A program made the position numbers and the translations under genes. Positions 60,341 through 64,000 of a stretch of DNA of 64,000 bases are shown here, piece by piece; position 1 is the first letter of the stretch; every line of letters begins with the position of its first letter. The notes under the pieces are model-generated. The model saw nothing but the letters and a program-made list of their open reading frames with translations. It searched no databases and was not told the origin of the DNA. The DNA is from CAWFGW01 sp963849955 (GTDB lineage Bacteria > Bacteroidota > Bacteroidia > Cytophagales > JAAEPT01): positions 62,001 to 126,000 of the forward strand of contig CAWKJU010000027.1 of NCBI GenBank assembly GCA_963849955.1, read 5' to 3'.

Positions 60341-62731
60341 ATGAATACAACGGAACAAACTTATTGCTACCACTGCGGCAACGAATGTGAAGAAGAAATC
60401 TTAACCAAAGACAACCATTCCTTTTGTTGTGTCGGCTGTACTTCTGTCTATTCGATTCTTCAAGAAAATGGATTATGTAACTATTACGACCTCGAAAACA
60501 ATCCTGGCATTCAATTAAAAGCCAAAGCGAAAAGTGAGTTTGCCTATTTGGAAAACGAGGAGATCATCAACTCCATTGCTGAATTTCAAAATGAAGATTA
60601 CCTCCAGGTCACTTTTTACATCCCACAAATTCATTGTTATTCCTGTGTTTGGTTGCTCGAAAAACTCTATCAACTGAAGGAAGGGGTCTCAAAGTCGTCA
60701 GTGAATTATTTAAAGAAAGAAGTAACAATAGGGTTTAATAAAAACGACCTATCGTTACGTCAAGTGGTTGAGTTGCTTGCCTCCATTGGCTATGAACCAC
60801 TCATCAACCTGGATCAAAAACAACGTACAAAAAAGCAAGAACCGTTACGGAGACTCTATCTGCAATTGGGTATCACAGGGTTTTGTTTTGGAAACATTAT
60901 GCTACTTAGCTTCCCCGAGTACATTGCTAACATCCACAAAGTAGAACCCGAATATGCAGCCTATTTTGGGTTGATTAGTTTAGTGCTTTCGCTGCCTATT
61001 CTTTTTATTGGTGCTGCCGATTATTTCAAATCATCCCTTGGAGCGATTAAAAACAAACGCATCAACTTAGATATTCCTATTAGCGTTGGGATTATCGCCT
61101 TATTCCTATTTAGTGCCTTTGAAGTGCTGTCTGCTGTAGGCTCTGGCTATTTTGATTCATTGGGCGGCTTAGTTTTCTTCTTGCTTTCGGGTAAGTTGTT
61201 TCAACAGAAAACCTTTGACCAACTTAACTTCGAGCGCGATTACAAAAGTTATTTTCCTTTAGCGGTCACCAAATTGGTCAATCAGGAAGAAGTACCTCTC
61301 CCTGCTTCGCAAGTGCAAGAGGGCGACCGTTTATTAGTCCGCAACAATGAAATTATTTCAAGTGATAGCATTCTGTTCTCTGCGTCTGCATCTATTGACT
61401 ACAGTTTTGTTACAGGGGAATCGGTGCCAGTGGAAAAAGTGGCGGGAGAAAAACTCTATGCTGGTGGTCGTTTAGTCGGAAGTGCTATAGAAATTGAAGT
61501 GCTCAAACAAACCTCTCAAAGTTACCTTACCCGTTTATGGAACCAGTATTCAGATGAAAATGACCATCAACTACATTCGCTAAGTGATGCAATCAGTAAA
61601 TACTTTATCATCGTGGTGCTGATCATCGCTTTTGGATCGGGGCTATTTTGGTTGAACACCAGTGTTGCCATTGCCTTAAAAGCATTTACCAGTGTGCTTA
61701 TTGTGGCGTGCCCGTGTGCATTGGCGTTGTCCATTCCGTTTACCTATGGCAATGCCATTCGCTTGCTTGGTCAAAAACATTTTTATGTTAAAAACACCGC
61801 TGTGCTAGAAGTGATGGACACCATCAAACATGTAGTCTTTGACAAAACAGGTACACTCACCTCCCTGAACGATGCACAAATCTCTTATGAAGGACAGGCA
61901 CTCACAGTGCAAGAACGGCTACAAATTAAGTCGATAGTAAAACATTCTAACCATCCATTGAGTAAGGCACTGTTTAAATTTATAACTGGTGAAACGATTC
62001 CTGCGATAGCCTTTGAGGAAATTCCAGGAAAAGGACTCAAAGCCATCATCGACAACGCCAATGTAAAAATTGGTTCTTCCCTATTTGTGTTGGGTGAAAC
62101 CGAAAACAATGCAGAGACGGCCATTTATGTGAGTAAAGACGGGGTTTATTTAGGCAAGTTTGTGTTTAGCAATGTCTACATTGAAGGCATCAGTAACCTA
62201 TTTTCCGCCTTAAAAAACAACTACACTACCGCTGTATTGTCCGGTGACAACGACCAAGAATACCAGGCATTAAAACAACTTACCCACGCGCATACCGATC
62301 TTCGTTTTCATCAGTCGCCCTTTGACAAACAAGACTACATTCAAAACCTAGAAAACAACCAAGTACCAACCTTAATGATGGGGGACGGACTCAACGATGC
62401 GGGCGCACTCAAAGCGGCCACAGTGGGGATTGCTGTTACGCAAAACTCAAGTAACTTCTCCCCTTCCTCCGATGTGATTGTGGATGCCGCCAACGTAACG
62501 CTGCTGCCCCAAGTGTTGACCTTTGCTAAAAGAGCAAAGAAGATTGTTTATTGGAGTTTTGGAATCTCATTCACCTACAACCTGGTCGGTTTATTCTTTG
62601 CTGTGCAAGGCAAGCTCTCCCCTTTAGTCTCGGCCATTCTAATGCCTGTAAGTTCTGTTACCGTTATGATTTTTGCGATGGGGGCTACTTATGGTGTTTT
62701 TAGTAGGGTGTTTGAAAAGGGAGTTAAATAA
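60341..62731 (+). CDS. ccoI: CcoI/FixI-type heavy-metal (copper) translocating P-type ATPase
   Basis: The 796-residue P1B ATPase has an N-terminal Cys-rich ATPase-associated domain (C9, C12, C29, C30, C33), an HMA domain with HCYSCVWLLE (about residues 104-113), and eight membrane helices. The transmembrane metal motif is C457-P-C459 (VACPCALALS), the phosphorylation site D501 in FDKTGTLT, and the hinge GDGLND. The N-terminal zinc-finger-like domain and the HCYSC HMA mark the CcoI/FixI group that loads copper into cytochrome cbb3 oxidase. It is divergent from hemN. No other cco genes are in the window. Confidence 0.93.
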   Translation: MNTTEQTYCYHCGNECEEEILTKDNHSFCCVGCTSVYSILQENGLCNYYDLENNPGIQLKAKAKSEFAYLENEEIINSIAEFQNEDYLQVTFYIPQIHCYSCVWLLEKLYQLKEGVSKSSVNYLKKEVTIGFNKNDLSLRQVVELLASIGYEPLINLDQKQRTKKQEPLRRLYLQLGITGFCFGNIMLLSFPEYIANIHKVEPEYAAYFGLISLVLSLPILFIGAADYFKSSLGAIKNKRINLDIPISVGIIALFLFSAFEVLSAVGSGYFDSLGGLVFFLLSGKLFQQKTFDQLNFERDYKSYFPLAVTKLVNQEEVPLPASQVQEGDRLLVRNNEIISSDSILFSASASIDYSFVTGESVPVEKVAGEKLYAGGRLVGSAIEIEVLKQTSQSYLTRLWNQYSDENDHQLHSLSDAISKYFIIVVLIIAFGSGLFWLNTSVAIALKAFTSVLIVACPCALALSIPFTYGNAIRLLGQKHFYVKNTAVLEVMDTIKHVVFDKTGTLTSLNDAQISYEGQALTVQERLQIKSIVKHSNHPLSKALFKFITGETIPAIAFEEIPGKGLKAIIDNANVKIGSSLFVLGETENNAETAIYVSKDGVYLGKFVFSNVYIEGISNLFSALKNNYTTAVLSGDNDQEYQALKQLTHAHTDLRFHQSPFDKQDYIQNLENNQVPTLMMGDGLNDAGALKAATVGIAVTQNSSNFSPSSDVIVDAANVTLLPQVLTFAKRAKKIVYWSFGISFTYNLVGLFFAVQGKLSPLVSAILMPVSSVTVMIFAMGATYGVFSRVFEKGVK

Positions 62732-63065
62732 GTAATTGAATCAACACCCCAACTAAAAAAAGTAAACTTTTCGTCTTGTAGCCCTCATCCAATAGGATTG
62801 TTTTATTAATCAATAATGAGATGTTGAAATATAATTTCTATTTTGTACCTCCAAATAAAATCAGTCTAAAACATATCGAATTAAAGGGATTTTAGAATAA
62901 AAAGGGATTAAACAAATCTAGTTGATTGAACAATTAGAAAGAGTGACAATATGGTTAACGGCTATGGGCAAAATAAAAGACAGCCAAGTCTATAGGATTT
63001 ATATATAATTGCTACACAATTAAAGATTGAAGTCTCTGAGTTATTGATAAAGTCAAATACTTAAA
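62732..63065. other. Intergenic region before the DNA methyltransferase gene
   Basis: AT-rich gap of 334 bases. No gene, hairpin of note or clear promoter was seen. It marks the change from conserved to accessory genes. Confidence 0.5.
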
Positions 63066-64000
63066 ATGAAAAATGAAAAATTAAAAGTATATGGCCTATT
63101 CACTGGAGGTGGTGGATTAGATATTGGCTTTAAAGAGGCTGGATTTGACATAATAGGATCATCCGACATTTGGCCAGAAAGTGAAAAAACAATGAAATTG
63201 AATTACCCTGAAATTCCATTTATTTGTAAAGATATTCAAACGCTCACTTCTAGTGAAATATTAGAAAGTACCAATGGAGTTAAACCAGACGTAATAATTG
63301 GTGGCCCACCTTGCCAGGGTTTCTCAGTAATGGGGGACAAAAACTCTGCTGATCCAAAGAATGTACTTTTCGAATCATATGTAAGATTGGTGGACGACTT
63401 AGAACCTAAAAGCTTTGTATTTGAAAATGTCAAAGGAATCAAGTCTATGTTCAATGGTAGATACCTTGTTATGGTGGCTAATAGCTTTGCCAAAATTGGA
63501 TATGATATTTATTTAAAAGTTCTTAATTCTAAAGACTATGGCGTTCCTCAGAAAAGAGAGCGAGTCATCATCGTTGGGACTAAAGTTAAAAACCTATTCA
63601 AATACCCTCTTCCTAGCGATGATTCTATAGGTATCTTAAAATCTAAAAAAAATGTGCAGGAAGCTATTGGGGATTTAGTTGAGCAGGACAGCTCATTTCC
63701 AAATCACACTGTTCTTACTCATGGCGAAACAGTTTTACAAAGATACAAACTGATTCCTGAAGGAGGAAAACTCCCACCACCAGAAGAGTTGCCAGTAGCA
63801 ATTAGACGTAAAAATTTTGGAAACACCTACATAAGACTACATAGGGAAGAGTTAGCCCCAACGATGGTTCCAGGTAATAACGCATTCCCTGTTCATCCAA
63901 CATTAAATAGAAGTTTAACACCAAGAGAAGCTGCTAGAATACAAACGTTTCCAGACTCACATATTTTTACTGGAGCAAGAAAAGAACAATGTATATTAGT
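63066..64000 (+). CDS. DNA (cytosine-5) methyltransferase (partial, runs off right edge)
   Basis: ATG at 63066 opens a frame of 311 residues that is still open at the window end. All core C5-MTase motifs are present in order: motif I FTGGGGLDIGF (12-22), motif IV GGPPCQGFS with nucleophile C83, motif VI ENV (E120), motif VIII QKRERV (162-167), and motif X-like SLTPREAARIQTFPD. The target-recognition region (about 180-270) is short, as in single-specificity enzymes. It methylates cytosine C5 at a sequence that cannot be told from here. The restriction partner, if any, would be to the right. Confidence 0.95.
   Translation, partial: MKNEKLKVYGLFTGGGGLDIGFKEAGFDIIGSSDIWPESEKTMKLNYPEIPFICKDIQTLTSSEILESTNGVKPDVIIGGPPCQGFSVMGDKNSADPKNVLFESYVRLVDDLEPKSFVFENVKGIKSMFNGRYLVMVANSFAKIGYDIYLKVLNSKDYGVPQKRERVIIVGTKVKNLFKYPLPSDDSIGILKSKKNVQEAIGDLVEQDSSFPNHTVLTHGETVLQRYKLIPEGGKLPPPEELPVAIRRKNFGNTYIRLHREELAPTMVPGNNAFPVHPTLNRSLTPREAARIQTFPDSHIFTGARKEQCIL

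Overview
The window looks like chromosome of a low-GC member of Bacteroidota, most likely Flavobacteriales. Four kinds of evidence support this. Secreted proteins carry type IX secretion (T9SS) C-terminal sorting modules. Promoters fit the bacteroidetal -7 consensus TAnnTTTG (upstream of the tRNA, bioB, a zinc-ribbon SDR and the second transketolase half). The gene families (DUF4468, TANFOR-like, 7TM-DISM/LytTR pairs, split transketolase, MGH1-type glucosidase) are typical of the phylum. Most genes are housekeeping. The accessory material lies at the two ends and in small islands between.

Layout: 1-8728 (minus) is a tightly packed three-gene cassette of very large exported proteins: a 1692-aa TANFOR-like protein, a 635-aa fibronectin-III-like protein, and a zincin-motif protein that runs off the left edge. 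Next come groES-groL behind an inverted repeat, a T9SS cargo protein, a TerB-like protein and a POT peptide transporter. 14.5-20.5 kb holds a coupled LpxH-like phosphoesterase / glycosyltransferase / GH1 glucosidase operon and a divergent 7TM-DISM histidine kinase with a LytTR regulator. 20.7-25.5 kb has a tRNA-Arg(UCG) with a swapped tertiary base pair, a PAP2 phosphatase, an acidic hendecad lipoprotein, a DbpA-like helicase, an AI-2E family permease and a RhlE-like helicase. 25.6-27.3 kb is a tandem array of three near-identical monocistronic genes for a small basic secreted repeat protein, followed by an ORF-less promoter-terminator relic.

27.4-42.4 kb carries a FAS1 T9SS protein, a SAM hydrolase family gene, phoH, an M43 protease, comEC, an enoyl-CoA hydratase family gene, a three-gene glucan/glucose operon (glucose dehydrogenase-like SDR, MGH1/GH63-like glucosidase, amylo-alpha-1,6-glucosidase), an unusual zinc-ribbon SDR and a VF530-like protein. 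42.5-51.4 kb holds REP-like palindromes, bioB, sppA, folK, an LRR protein, a CDF transporter, a DUF4468 protein, dCMP deaminase, and an EamA transporter whose leader looks like a classical attenuator (25-codon peptide, terminator hairpin, competing 7-bp pairing). 51.4-57.4 kb holds bcp, split transketolase with a VWA gene between the halves, and the radical-SAM/DUF4130 DNA-metabolism pair. The right end has hemN and a CcoI/FixI-type copper P-ATPase around a candidate FNR site, then a C5 DNA methyltransferase cut by the edge, probably the start of a restriction-modification or defence island.

The strongest leads for something undescribed are the tandem secreted-repeat array with its ghost copy, the EamA attenuator, the exported zincin cassette, the tRNA with an A19-U56 swap, and the 47-nt palindromic dispersed element.
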